Below, piece by piece: positions 53,337 through 61,498 of a DNA stretch of 64,000 nucleotides (position 1 is its first letter; each line of letters opens with the position of its first letter). This DNA comes from Brevundimonas sp. A19_0 (GTDB taxonomy: Bacteria; Pseudomonadota; Alphaproteobacteria; Caulobacterales; Caulobacteraceae). The DNA lies in the NCBI RefSeq assembly GCF_017744255.1, contig NZ_JAGHQP010000003.1, positions 1 to 64,000 on the forward strand, written 5' to 3'. Position numbers and translations under genes: made by a program. The notes beneath the pieces are model-generated. The model saw only the letters and a program-made list of their open reading frames with translations, did no database searches and was not told the origin of the DNA.

Positions 53337-53653
53337 GCGGATACTCCGGACTGTCGGTCAAGCACCAGGCGATAGCCCTGATGCGGCATTTCCTTGAGGA
53401 AGCGGGCCACGCGCACGACCGTGGTCGGGCTGGCCTGGGCCTCGGCGGCGATCTCGCGATACGACTTGCCGCCCGCGTCCAGCAGGCGCGCCACCTGCCA
53501 GCGCTCGGCAAAGGCGCGCACCTCGGCGGGCGTGCACAGGTCGGCGAGGAAGGCATCGACCTCCTCGCGCGACTTCAGGCTCAGCAGGGCGTCGTACAGG
53601 TCCAGCCGGCTGCGGGCCGCGACGGCGGCATTGGGGGGAAGGGCGTCGGTCAT
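53333..53653 (-). CDS. YerC/YecD-type TrpR-superfamily regulator, first gene of the his operon
   Basis: A 106-residue protein of the TrpR superfamily. The helix-turn-helix is in KSYREIAAEAQASPTTVVRV after a helical dimerisation core (LKSREEVDAFLADLCTPAEV). It opens the his operon and its stop overlaps hisG by 4 nt, so it is likely a dedicated regulator of histidine synthesis. YerC-like TrpR-family proteins have been proposed as histidine regulators in other bacteria (HisR). ATG 53653 was chosen; the palindrome 5 nt upstream would be its operator. Confidence 0.83.
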   Translation of the reverse strand: MTDALPPNAAVAARSRLDLYDALLSLKSREEVDAFLADLCTPAEVRAFAERWQVARLLDAGGKSYREIAAEAQASPTTVVRVARFLKEMPHQGYRLVLDRQSGVSA

Positions 53654-53657
53654 GGTG

Positions 53658-53685
53658 CGTTCCACTATGCTGTAACAGTGGAACG
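53658..53685. promoter_or_regulatory. 28-bp palindrome, probable operator of the TrpR-like/his operon
   Basis: CGTTCCACT (53658-53666) and AGTGGAACG (53677-53685) are perfect 9-bp arms with a 10-nt spacer. It ends 5 nt upstream of the regulator start and lies between the divergent his operon and flavoprotein gene, so it could control both. TrpR-family proteins bind palindromes of this kind. Confidence 0.65.
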
Positions 53686-53743
53686 GTCAAGCGGTATCGA
53701 CCTGCCTATGGTGCGACCGGCGATCGCAGCCTATGTGCGGGGC

Positions 53744-54973
53744 ATGAGCAGGATCGTCATCGTGGGCGCGGGTCATGCCGGAGGCAGTGCCGCCGCCCTT
53801 CTCAGGCAGTACGGGTTCGAGGGCGAGGTGGTGCTGATCGGCGAGGAGCCGGTCGCCCCCTACCAGCGTCCACCCCTGTCGAAGGCCTTGCTGAAGGGCG
53901 AGGGCGAGGAAGAGGATCTGCTGCTGCGGCCCGCCGACTTCTATGTCGAACAGAATATCGAGATGCGGCTGGGCCAGACGGTCACGGCCATCGACCGGGC
54001 CGGGAAGACCGTGCTCCTCGCGGATGGGGAAACCGTCCCTTACGACACCCTGATCCTCGCGACCGGGTCCACGGCGCGGAAGCTGGCGGTGCCGGGGGCG
54101 GAGCTGGCGAACGTGCTGGAACTGCGCACCCTCGCGGACGGGCGAAAGCTCAGGGCGGCGATCCGGCCGGGGGCGAGGCTGGTGGTCGTCGGCGGCGGCT
54201 ATGTGGGGCTGGAGGTCGCGGCCTCGGCCCGGATGCTGGGCGCCGAGGTCGTGGTGGTCGAGCGCGAGGCCAGGTTACTGGCCCGGGTGGCCTCGGATGT
54301 GCTGGCCGACTTCATGCATGCGGCCCACATGCGGCATGGCGTGAAGATCCTGACCGGGCGCACGGTCGTGGCCTTCCAGCCGGGCGAGAATGGCGCGGTC
54401 GGCGGCGTGACCCTGGACGACGGCCAGAGCCTGCCCGCCGATCTGGTGATCGTCGGGGTGGGCGGCGTGGCCTGTGAAGGGCTGGGCGCGGCGGCCGGCT
54501 TGACCTGCGACGGGGGGGTGGTCGTCGACGAGACCGCCCGCACCTCGGACCCCGATATCTATGCGCTCGGCGACATGACGCGGCGACCGGTGCCCGTCCA
54601 CGACGGCCGGGTGGTGCGTCTGGAAAGCGTGCCCAATGCGCTGGAGCAGGCCAAGCAGGCCGCCGCCGCGATCACGGGTCGCAATCCACCGGTGCCCGAA
54701 GTGCCGTGGTTCTGGTCCGACCAGTATGAGCTGAAACTGCAGATGGCCGGTCTGGCCGACGGGGCGGATCGCAAGGTCGTTCGCGCCGTGGCGGATGGGG
54801 CCGCGCTGGCCGTCTTCCATCTGGCGGGGGACCGGCTGCTGTGCGTCGAGGCGATTAACGCCCCGGCCGAGTTCATGGGCGGACGTCTGCTGATCGGCAA
54901 GGCGACCCCGGTGGATCCGGACAAGCTGGCCGACCCGACTGTGTCGATGAAGGCGGTCGCGAAAGGCGACTAA
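53744..54973 (+). CDS. FAD-dependent ferredoxin/rubredoxin-type reductase
   Basis: A 409-residue two-dinucleotide-fold flavoprotein. The FAD motif IVIVGAGHAGGSAAALL is at the N-terminus and RPPLSKALLKGEGEEE follows, typical of putidaredoxin/ferredoxin reductases. The NAD(P)H motif is VVVGGGYVGLEVAASARML and the second FAD motif is DIYALGDMTRRP. It would pass electrons from NAD(P)H to a small iron-sulfur protein, perhaps feeding a P450 or dioxygenase. No ferredoxin is adjacent. ATG 53744; the 3' end overlaps the convergent flavodoxin-type reductase by 4 nt. Confidence 0.9.
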   Translation: MSRIVIVGAGHAGGSAAALLRQYGFEGEVVLIGEEPVAPYQRPPLSKALLKGEGEEEDLLLRPADFYVEQNIEMRLGQTVTAIDRAGKTVLLADGETVPYDTLILATGSTARKLAVPGAELANVLELRTLADGRKLRAAIRPGARLVVVGGGYVGLEVAASARMLGAEVVVVEREARLLARVASDVLADFMHAAHMRHGVKILTGRTVVAFQPGENGAVGGVTLDDGQSLPADLVIVGVGGVACEGLGAAAGLTCDGGVVVDETARTSDPDIYALGDMTRRPVPVHDGRVVRLESVPNALEQAKQAAAAITGRNPPVPEVPWFWSDQYELKLQMAGLADGADRKVVRAVADGAALAVFHLAGDRLLCVEAINAPAEFMGGRLLIGKATPVDPDKLADPTVSMKAVAKGD

Positions 54974-56304
54974 TAGACGTCGCGGCGGTAGCGCCCGGTC
55001 TCTCGCAGATCCAGCAGGCGCTCCTCGCCCAGAATGTCCCGCAGGGCGGCATCCACACCGGGGGCCATCCCCTTCAGACTGCCGCAGACCATGATTGTGG
55101 CACCCCTGTCGATCCAGTCGCGCACGGTGTCGGCTTCAGTCCTCACAATGTCCTGGACGTAGCGGGCGCCGCCAGCATCGCGCGAGAAGGCCCGGTCCAC
55201 CCGGGTGAGCGCACCTCCCGTCCGCCAGCCAAGGATGCGGTTGCGCAGCAGGGCGTCATGGGCCTCGTTCCGCTCGCCGACGATCAGCCAGGCGGGCCCC
55301 CGCTTGTCGGCGCGCGAGCGCTCCGACAGGTGACCGGCCAGTCCCGCGATGCCCGTGCCGTTTCCGATCAGGATGAGCGGGATGGACGGATCGGGGCCGT
55401 GGAAACCCCGGTTGTTCCGCACGCGGACAGGCACAGTGTCCCCGACCCGACAGGCCTCCAGCAACCAGGCCGAGGCCAGCCCCGGCGTGCCGTCCGGCCT
55501 GAGCGTACTGCGAATCAGCAGGTCGATATGGCCGTCGGCCGGAACGCTGGCAATCGAATAGTCGCGCAACTGGCGCAGGCCGCCGGTGGCCGAGGCCGAC
55601 AGTTCGATCTCGGCGATGTCGCCCGCGCGCCAGACCGGCAGGTCACCGACCGGCTTGAGCCGCAAATGGTAGACGGGCCGCCCCACACTGCCGGGATTGA
55701 CCAGGGTGCGACTGACCAGGGTCCAGGGTTCGTGCGCGCCGCTCCGGCCGTCGGGGGCGAAGACGGCGCCGGTCAGGGCCGTCACCTGATGGCGCCAGTG
55801 ATCCAGCGCGCCGGGATCCAGCCGGTCAACCTCGACACGGTCGAAGAGGGGCGCGGCTCCGGCCGAGACCAGCCACTGGTCCATCCGTCGCCCGAAGTCG
55901 CAGTAGTGGCTGTAGGTACTGTCGCCCAGGGCCAGTACGGCGACCTCGAGATGGGACAGATCGGGTGGGCTGGACATCAGCCGCCGCAGGAAGCCGGTGG
56001 CTTCGTCGGGCGCATCCCCCTCGCCGGTGGTGGCCGCCACGAGGAACAGACGACGGGCCGTGGCCAGCCGTTCGGGGGTCAGGTTCGACAGGCCAAGGCG
56101 TTCGACCGCCTGGCCCGCACCGGTCAGTGCCAGTTCGGTCTCAATGGCCAGGGCCTCCGCGCTGCCGGTCTGGCTGGCATGGACCACCAGGGTGTCCGCA
56201 TCGGCATTCACCCCCCGGCGTCGACGAGGCCTCAGGGACCAGGCCGTCAGACCGGCCCAGGCCACGACGGCGGAGGCGGCCAGAAAGTCCGCGCCCATCG
56301 CCAT
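54970..56304 (-). CDS. Flavodoxin plus FAD/NADP(H) reductase (sulfite-reductase-alpha-like), membrane anchored
   Basis: A 444-residue diflavin-type protein. An N-terminal hydrophobic helix (about residues 6-24) is followed by a flavodoxin domain (LVVHASQTGSAEALA, ALGDSTYSHYCDFG). A CysJ-like FAD/NADP domain follows, with RQLRDYSIASV as the FAD motif and LILIGNGTGIAGL as the NADP motif. It probably oxidises cytosolic NADPH and sends electrons across or along the membrane in the iron operon. It is 2 nt downstream of the ApbE gene. The usual ferredoxin-type partner is missing, so the electron acceptor may be the PepSY protein. Confidence 0.82.
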   Translation of the reverse strand: MAMGADFLAASAVVAWAGLTAWSLRPRRRRGVNADADTLVVHASQTGSAEALAIETELALTGAGQAVERLGLSNLTPERLATARRLFLVAATTGEGDAPDEATGFLRRLMSSPPDLSHLEVAVLALGDSTYSHYCDFGRRMDQWLVSAGAAPLFDRVEVDRLDPGALDHWRHQVTALTGAVFAPDGRSGAHEPWTLVSRTLVNPGSVGRPVYHLRLKPVGDLPVWRAGDIAEIELSASATGGLRQLRDYSIASVPADGHIDLLIRSTLRPDGTPGLASAWLLEACRVGDTVPVRVRNNRGFHGPDPSIPLILIGNGTGIAGLAGHLSERSRADKRGPAWLIVGERNEAHDALLRNRILGWRTGGALTRVDRAFSRDAGGARYVQDIVRTEADTVRDWIDRGATIMVCGSLKGMAPGVDAALRDILGEERLLDLRETGRYRRDVY

Positions 56305-56306
56305 GA

Positions 56307-57404
56307 TCAGCGCCCGACGTCCAGCATGGCGCGACAGGCAGGACTGATCTGTTCGACCAGACCGGCCTCAGTCCGGTGGACCATCAGGGCGGCGATGCCG
56401 GACATTTCGGCGTGAGCCATACCGTCCCCGGGGCCCATGACGGTCAGGGCCGAGGCCAGGGCATCGGCCACCATGGCGGATTCGTGGAAGACAGAAACCG
56501 ACACCACGCCATTGGCGACAGGCCGGCCGGAGCGTCCGTCGATGGTGTGGGAATAAACGGTGTTGCCATGCACGAACTGACGCCGGGCCTCGCCCGAGGT
56601 GGCGACGGCCAGGCCGTAGAGGGCGGCGATGGTGCGCGGGGCGTCCAGCCCCTCCGGGGTCTCGAGTTCGACCCACCACGGGCGGCCGTCCGGCTTGACG
56701 CCGATGCCCTTCAGCTCTCCGCCGATTTCGAACAGGTGGGAGGTCGCCCCCTCGCGCGCCAGCCGCTGCGAGATGCGGTCCACGGCGTGGCCCTTGGCGA
56801 TCCCCGACAGGTCCAGCTTCAGCCCGCCGGGCTGGACCGCCGCGTGGGCCTCCATGTGCAGACGTAGCTGCATCCAGCCGCTGAGCGCCCGTGCCGCCTC
56901 GACCTCGTCGTCCGAGGGGACGGGAAGCAGGGGCGAGCGCGGACCGGGGGGACCGAATCCCCACAGGTCCACCAGGGTGCCGAGGGTCGGATCAACCGCG
57001 CCATTGGTCTCGTCAGCCAGATCCATGGCCCGGGTCAGCACGGTCCAGAAGGCGTCCGAAAGCGCCCATGTCCCCGCCGGGGCCGCGTTGAAGCGTGAAA
57101 TCTCGCTCCGCCGGTCCCAGGGGCTGAACAGGGCGATGATGCGCTCCAGCTCTTCCTCGATCAGCTCCTGCCAGCGCGTGGCCGCGGCCTCGTCTCCCAC
57201 CACGATGCGCGCCGTCCAGACCGTGCCCATGGTCTCGCCGCCGAGGGTCGCGATCTGCTCGCCCGGCGGGCGCTCCGGCGCGCCACGCAGCTCGGGGATC
57301 AGCACCCGGTTACCGGTCGCCGGTCGCACCTCATCCTGCCCGCCCGTCAGGTCGAGGACCGGCGGGGCTGAACGGCTGGAGAGGGGCTTGGCCGGATCCG
57401 ACAT
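56307..57404 (-). CDS. apbE: FAD:protein FMN transferase (ApbE family)
   Basis: A 365-residue flavinylating enzyme that covalently links FMN to Ser/Thr of a target. The family motifs are MGTVWTARIVV, then LKLDLSGIAKGHAVD and FEIGGELKGIGVKPDG, with a C-terminal HTIDGRSGRPV. Unlike most ApbE proteins, the first 40 residues carry no signal peptide or lipobox, so it may act in the cytoplasm or its start may be misplaced. It sits in the operon between DUF4198 and the flavodoxin-type reductase. Confidence 0.86.
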   Translation of the reverse strand: MSDPAKPLSSRSAPPVLDLTGGQDEVRPATGNRVLIPELRGAPERPPGEQIATLGGETMGTVWTARIVVGDEAAATRWQELIEEELERIIALFSPWDRRSEISRFNAAPAGTWALSDAFWTVLTRAMDLADETNGAVDPTLGTLVDLWGFGPPGPRSPLLPVPSDDEVEAARALSGWMQLRLHMEAHAAVQPGGLKLDLSGIAKGHAVDRISQRLAREGATSHLFEIGGELKGIGVKPDGRPWWVELETPEGLDAPRTIAALYGLAVATSGEARRQFVHGNTVYSHTIDGRSGRPVANGVVSVSVFHESAMVADALASALTVMGPGDGMAHAEMSGIAALMVHRTEAGLVEQISPACRAMLDVGR

Positions 57405-57419
57405 GGTGTCCTTTGTGGC

Positions 57420-58238
57420 CTAGGGCAGGACTTCGACGACGCCGTTGTACTGGGCCGACAGGGGCAGTTTGTCACCCGCGCCGGGCACCTGCACCGCGGC
57501 ATGCATCCAGTACATGCCCGCCTGGGGCCATTCGACGGAATAGACGCCATCCGCGTTCGTGGTCACGGTAATCTCTTCGGGCGAGGTCCGGTAACGGGTG
57601 CCACCGCGCGCGATCGTGACCTCGAGGCCGGCGGCCGGCTCGCCATCGACCAGCAGGCGGAAGCGGCCCGGCTCGTCCAGTACCAGATCATTGGGATGGG
57701 TCAGGGGCACCATTTCCAGCCCGTGGCCGGTCGGGGTGAAGACCTCGTCGGACAGATCGCCCAGGGTGACGAAGGTCTCGACGCGCATGGCCGACAGGCT
57801 GGCCTCGACCTCCGTCGCGCCTTCCGGCAGGCCCTGCGGATACTCGGCCGGGGTGCCGCGCCAGCGCTGGCGCTCGCCATTCAGCATGTAGCTGGCCACC
57901 ACGCCGCCCATCACATTGGCGATCCGGTAGGTGCCCTGCTTGGTGAGATGCACGTCGAAGGTCGAGCGGTAGCGCCCGCGCATCATGTTCTCGGGCTCCA
58001 GCAGCTGACCGTCCGGGCCGAGGATGGTCAGGCCGTCCAGTCGCATGGCGGCGTGATCGGCGATGAAGACGCCGTTCGACATGCCGGCATCCACGCCGAT
58101 CCAGGCGTCACTGCCCGACAGCACGGTCGAGCTGGGCGCCATCCAGGCGCGGTGGGCCTCGGCGACCAGCGGGGCCGCCATCAGGGCGATCACACCGGCG
58201 GCAGCGGCCAGCAGGGGAGAGAAGCGATAGCGGTTCAT
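57420..58238 (-). CDS. DUF4198 family exported protein
   Basis: A 272-residue protein with a signal peptide (GVIALMAAPLVAEAHRAW, cleavage after AEA, leaving an N-terminal His as in other DUF4198 proteins). The mature part is a beta-rich, Greek-key-like fold, with the C-terminal segment GLEVTIARGGTRYRTSPEEI resembling a carboxypeptidase-regulatory/transthyretin-like domain. DUF4198 proteins occur in metal and siderophore clusters. It lies 22 nt downstream of DUF2271. Confidence 0.85.
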   Translation of the reverse strand: MNRYRFSPLLAAAAGVIALMAAPLVAEAHRAWMAPSSTVLSGSDAWIGVDAGMSNGVFIADHAAMRLDGLTILGPDGQLLEPENMMRGRYRSTFDVHLTKQGTYRIANVMGGVVASYMLNGERQRWRGTPAEYPQGLPEGATEVEASLSAMRVETFVTLGDLSDEVFTPTGHGLEMVPLTHPNDLVLDEPGRFRLLVDGEPAAGLEVTIARGGTRYRTSPEEITVTTNADGVYSVEWPQAGMYWMHAAVQVPGAGDKLPLSAQYNGVVEVLP

Positions 58239-58259
58239 GGCAGTGTCCTTCTGACGATC

Positions 58260-58778
58260 CTAGCGGGCGACGCTGACGCGCACGGCGCCCAGTTCAGTCT
58301 CACCGGTGCCCGAGGCGGTGTTGGCGGCACCCAGGCGGAAGGGCACACGCACCAGCTCGCGCCCGCCCAGTTCGCGGGCGGCCTCGACCGCCAGCACATA
58401 GTTGCCCGCGGGCAGGTCCCGCAGACGCGAGGCCGGAATGGTGACCGTCTGGGTCCCGGGCGCACGCGTCGGACCCGACACACCGTCGGCCGGCAGGGTC
58501 AGGCCCCGCCCGTCCTTGCGCCACCAGGTGCGGATGTCCTTCAGCCAGTCCTTGCCCTCACCGGCGGGCAGGCCGGTGTCGTACCAGACCGACAGGGTCC
58601 GCACGGCGGTCTGGTCGGGACGCTCGATCCACACGGCCACATAGGGGCGGTGATACGAGGCGCTGTTGATGCGCGGCAGGGTGATGCTGACCGTCAGATC
58701 GCCGGACGGCAGCGGGGCGGCGCCCGTCAGCACGAGGGCGGTCAGGGGCAGGGTGGCGGCAAGCGTCAGCGGTTTCAT
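58260..58778 (-). CDS. DUF2271 family exported protein
   Basis: A 172-residue protein with a signal peptide (LPLTALVLTGAAPLPSG) and the DUF2271 core: YVAVWIERPDQTAVRTLSVW, then DWLKDIRTWWRKD and GNYVLAVEAARELGGRELV. The family is usually found with PepSY and DUF4198 proteins. ATG 58778 was chosen; a GTG at 58784 would add two residues. Function unknown, perhaps in periplasmic iron or electron handling. Confidence 0.83.
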   Translation of the reverse strand: MKPLTLAATLPLTALVLTGAAPLPSGDLTVSITLPRINSASYHRPYVAVWIERPDQTAVRTLSVWYDTGLPAGEGKDWLKDIRTWWRKDGRGLTLPADGVSGPTRAPGTQTVTIPASRLRDLPAGNYVLAVEAARELGGRELVRVPFRLGAANTASGTGETELGAVRVSVAR

Positions 58779-58794
58779 CGGCACTCGGATACAG

Positions 58795-59451
58795 TCAGTG
58801 AATAAAGATCAGGGCGAGGATCAGCGGGATCAGCAGCCCCAGGGAGACCAGGGGCCAGGTCATGCGGCGATTGCGGGCATGCAGCACCAGCAGCGCCAGA
58901 CCCGTCAGCGCGAACACCAGACAGGCGACGGCAAAACCGTCGATGAACAGGGCCCAGGCGGGGCCGGCGTCGCGGCCCTTGTGCAGGTCGTTCAGATAGG
59001 CGATCGGCCCGCGAGAGGTGACCTCGGCAAAGGCCTCACCCGTCTGGCGGTCCAGCGTCATCCAGCCGTCCCCGCCCGGGCGGGGGAGGGCGACGTAGAT
59101 TTCGGCCTCGGTCGTTTCGGTCGGACGACCGGCGATGGACAGGTCCAGTGCCCCCTCGGCCCACCGGGCCACCGCGTCGGGCACGGGGTCGGTGGTCTCC
59201 CCCGGCATCTCGGCCAGGCGCGCCAGCAGCGGCGCGGGCAGGGTGGCCGTGCGCTCGACCACCACCGGCTCGGCGGGGATCTGGGCCGCGTGATTGAGGG
59301 TGAACCCCGTCACCGCGAACAGGATCAGGCCGATCAGGCTGACCGACGCCGAGATCCAGTGCCACTGGTGCAACTGCTTGAGCCAGAAGGCCCGCGCCGA
59401 GCTCAGGCGGGCAGCTTGCGGGCGGGGAGAGGGGGCGGGTGAAGAGGACAC
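58795..59451 (-). CDS. PepSY-associated transmembrane protein
   Basis: A 218-residue membrane protein with three hydrophobic helices. The first carries LHQWHWISASVSLIGLILF, whose His residues are typical of haem-binding PepSY-TM/ferric-reductase-like proteins, and the second contains LNDLHKGRDAGPAW. The periplasmic loop (about residues 60-140) contains the PepSY-like segment. It probably conveys electrons across the membrane to reduce ferric siderophore. GTG 59451 is preceded by AGGCGCAGG. Confidence 0.83.
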   Translation of the reverse strand: MSSSPAPSPRPQAARLSSARAFWLKQLHQWHWISASVSLIGLILFAVTGFTLNHAAQIPAEPVVVERTATLPAPLLARLAEMPGETTDPVPDAVARWAEGALDLSIAGRPTETTEAEIYVALPRPGGDGWMTLDRQTGEAFAEVTSRGPIAYLNDLHKGRDAGPAWALFIDGFAVACLVFALTGLALLVLHARNRRMTWPLVSLGLLIPLILALIFIH

Positions 59452-59497
59452 CCTGCGCCTGTGCCAAAAATGCGAACCGTTTGCAAGTAACCACGAG

Positions 59498-61498
59498 TTA
59501 CCACTGACGAGAGAGTCCGATCCAGACCGTGCGGGGTGGGCCGAACGACACCACGCCGGTGCCTGTTTCCGCTGTCTCGACGTCCGCGTCGAACAGGTTC
59601 ACAGCCTCGACCCACGCTGCCAGATCGGGCGACAGTCGGCGCTCTGCCCGCGCCGAGACGGTGAGGGCCGGATTGAGGACCCGGCTGTTCAGATCGTCGT
59701 CGAAACGGCGGCTCTCCCAGCGGGCATCGACGCTGACAGTCCAGTCCGGAGCCGGGGTCCAGTCCATGCCGGCGGTGGCGCTCCAGATCGGGGCCTGGGC
59801 GGGGCGCAGCCCGGTCAGCTGCGGCGCCTGCGATCCGCCGTCCACCTGCGCATCCGTCGCCGACAGCGCGCCCCGTAGCGTCAGGCCGTCGCGCGGTCGC
59901 GCCTCGACCTCAAGCTCCAGCCCGACAGCCTCGATGGTCCCGGCGTTCTGCCGCTCGCGCAGCACGCCCCCGGCCGGGACAAAGCCCGCGCGGGGGAAGG
60001 TTCCCGGCCCCTGACCGATGGTGACATTGACGATGGCGTCCTCGATCCGGTTGGCGAAGAGCGTCGCCCTCAGGTCCAGCGGTTCCGTCTCGCGGGCCAC
60101 GCCGACCTCGATGCCGGTCAGTTGCTCGGGCACCAGACCGGCATTGGCCTCGGTGATGTCATTGCCGACCCGGAACGGGCGGTGCAGTTCGTTCAGCGTC
60201 GCGGGTCGGAACGCACTGTAGGCGGCCGCGCGCGCCGACCACTCCGGCGACAGGGCGCGTCGCACGCCCAGCCTTGCCGAGAACACTTCGCCCGACTGAT
60301 CCGCAGGTCGGTCGTCCAGCACCACGGCGTCGGTCTGCAGATCACGCTCCACCCGCAGGCCGTCCCGCGCCGCCCAGTGGTCGAGGCGAAGTCCTCCGGC
60401 CACCAGCCAGGGTCCGTGCGTGGCGCTCGCCTCCGCGTAGACCCCGGCCACCGAAGTCTCCCCGCCCGCCTGCCGCGAGCGAGTGAATTCGCCGCCCATG
60501 AAACGGTAGCGTTCATTGGTCTCGCCCTCGGCGCGGCGGGTATCGACGCCCAGCTCGGTCTCGAGCCCGTCCCGCTTCATGCGCCAGGCTGCGTTCAGCC
60601 CCCAGGCCGTCGCCGGGGTTTGGAACTGATGATTGGCCGGGCGGGTCGCGGACCGGTCGGGCTCGGTCGCCACGAACCGGTTCTGCAGATCGCTGGTCCG
60701 GCGCCATAGCTGCACCCTCCAGCCCGGCTGACCGGCGTCCGGTTGGCGCGTGGCGGTCAGGGACAGGGCGGTGCCCGAGGCTTCGGCATCCGACCCCTCC
60801 ACACCCGAGCCGCGCATTTCCTCGAAGGCGGAAACCCGCCCCGAGATCAGCGCATTCCCGACCGGCAGGTCCAGCCGCAGCGAGGCGGAGTTGGCTTCAA
60901 GGTCCAGCGGCCGGTCGGCCGCTCCGGCATCGGGCGGACGCACCGGCACATGGCCGTCCGTCCGTTCGAGGCCCGCCGTGGCCACCCAGCGCAGGGGGCC
61001 GAGGTCGCCGGTGCCCGAGCCCGCCAGCCGGGCCGATCCGCGCTCACCCATCGCAGCTGTCCAGGCCCCTCCCGTGTCCCGCTCGCGAAGGAGCACAGAC
61101 CCGGTCAGGGCGCCCGCGCCGTAGGGGCCGGTCCCGCCGGCGCGCACCACATCGACCCCCGACAGGCCCTCGGGCGGCACCTGCGCCCAAATGACCCAGC
61201 CGCCGAACGGATCGTTGAGGGGCACACCGTCCAGGGTCACCAGAGCCCGCCCGGCCCCGGTCGGGGCGATGGCCCGGAGCGACAGCCCCTGGGTGGTCGG
61301 ATTGGCGGTCAAACTGGATGTACGCCGGAACAGGCCGACGGCGGGGACCTGGCCGAGGGCCTCGTCGAGCCGCGTCGCGCGGTCGAGCGTGGCGCCGTCC
61401 AGCCGGATTACCGAAAAGGCGGCCTCTCCCTCGGCGGCGGGCAGACGCGGCGCTGTGACCACAACCTCGTCGAGGACGACGGGCGGGTCCTGCATCAT
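59498..61498 (-). CDS. TonB-dependent outer-membrane receptor without visible signal peptide
   Basis: A 666-residue receptor for import of a ferric chelate or similar ligand with TonB energy. The plug begins almost at once: [20 protein letters not shown], then LTLNPTT-type segment [39 protein letters not shown] and [19 protein letters not shown]. The beta-barrel continues to a C-terminal aromatic residue (final W). No hydrophobic signal peptide is present in front of the plug, and the ATG at 61498 overlaps the Mur-ligase stop by 4 nt (ATGA). Confidence 0.85.
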   Translation of the reverse strand: MMQDPPVVLDEVVVTAPRLPAAEGEAAFSVIRLDGATLDRATRLDEALGQVPAVGLFRRTSSLTANPTTQGLSLRAIAPTGAGRALVTLDGVPLNDPFGGWVIWAQVPPEGLSGVDVVRAGGTGPYGAGALTGSVLLRERDTGGAWTAAMGERGSARLAGSGTGDLGPLRWVATAGLERTDGHVPVRPPDAGAADRPLDLEANSASLRLDLPVGNALISGRVSAFEEMRGSGVEGSDAEASGTALSLTATRQPDAGQPGWRVQLWRRTSDLQNRFVATEPDRSATRPANHQFQTPATAWGLNAAWRMKRDGLETELGVDTRRAEGETNERYRFMGGEFTRSRQAGGETSVAGVYAEASATHGPWLVAGGLRLDHWAARDGLRVERDLQTDAVVLDDRPADQSGEVFSARLGVRRALSPEWSARAAAYSAFRPATLNELHRPFRVGNDITEANAGLVPEQLTGIEVGVARETEPLDLRATLFANRIEDAIVNVTIGQGPGTFPRAGFVPAGGVLRERQNAGTIEAVGLELEVEARPRDGLTLRGALSATDAQVDGGSQAPQLTGLRPAQAPIWSATAGMDWTPAPDWTVSVDARWESRRFDDDLNSRVLNPALTVSARAERRLSPDLAAWVEAVNLFDADVETAETGTGVVSFGPPRTVWIGLSRQW

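Noticed and set aside
53381-53743. Upstream extension of the flavoprotein frame
   Set aside because: It would run antisense through the TrpR-like regulator and the palindrome; ATG 53744 sits at the FAD motif.
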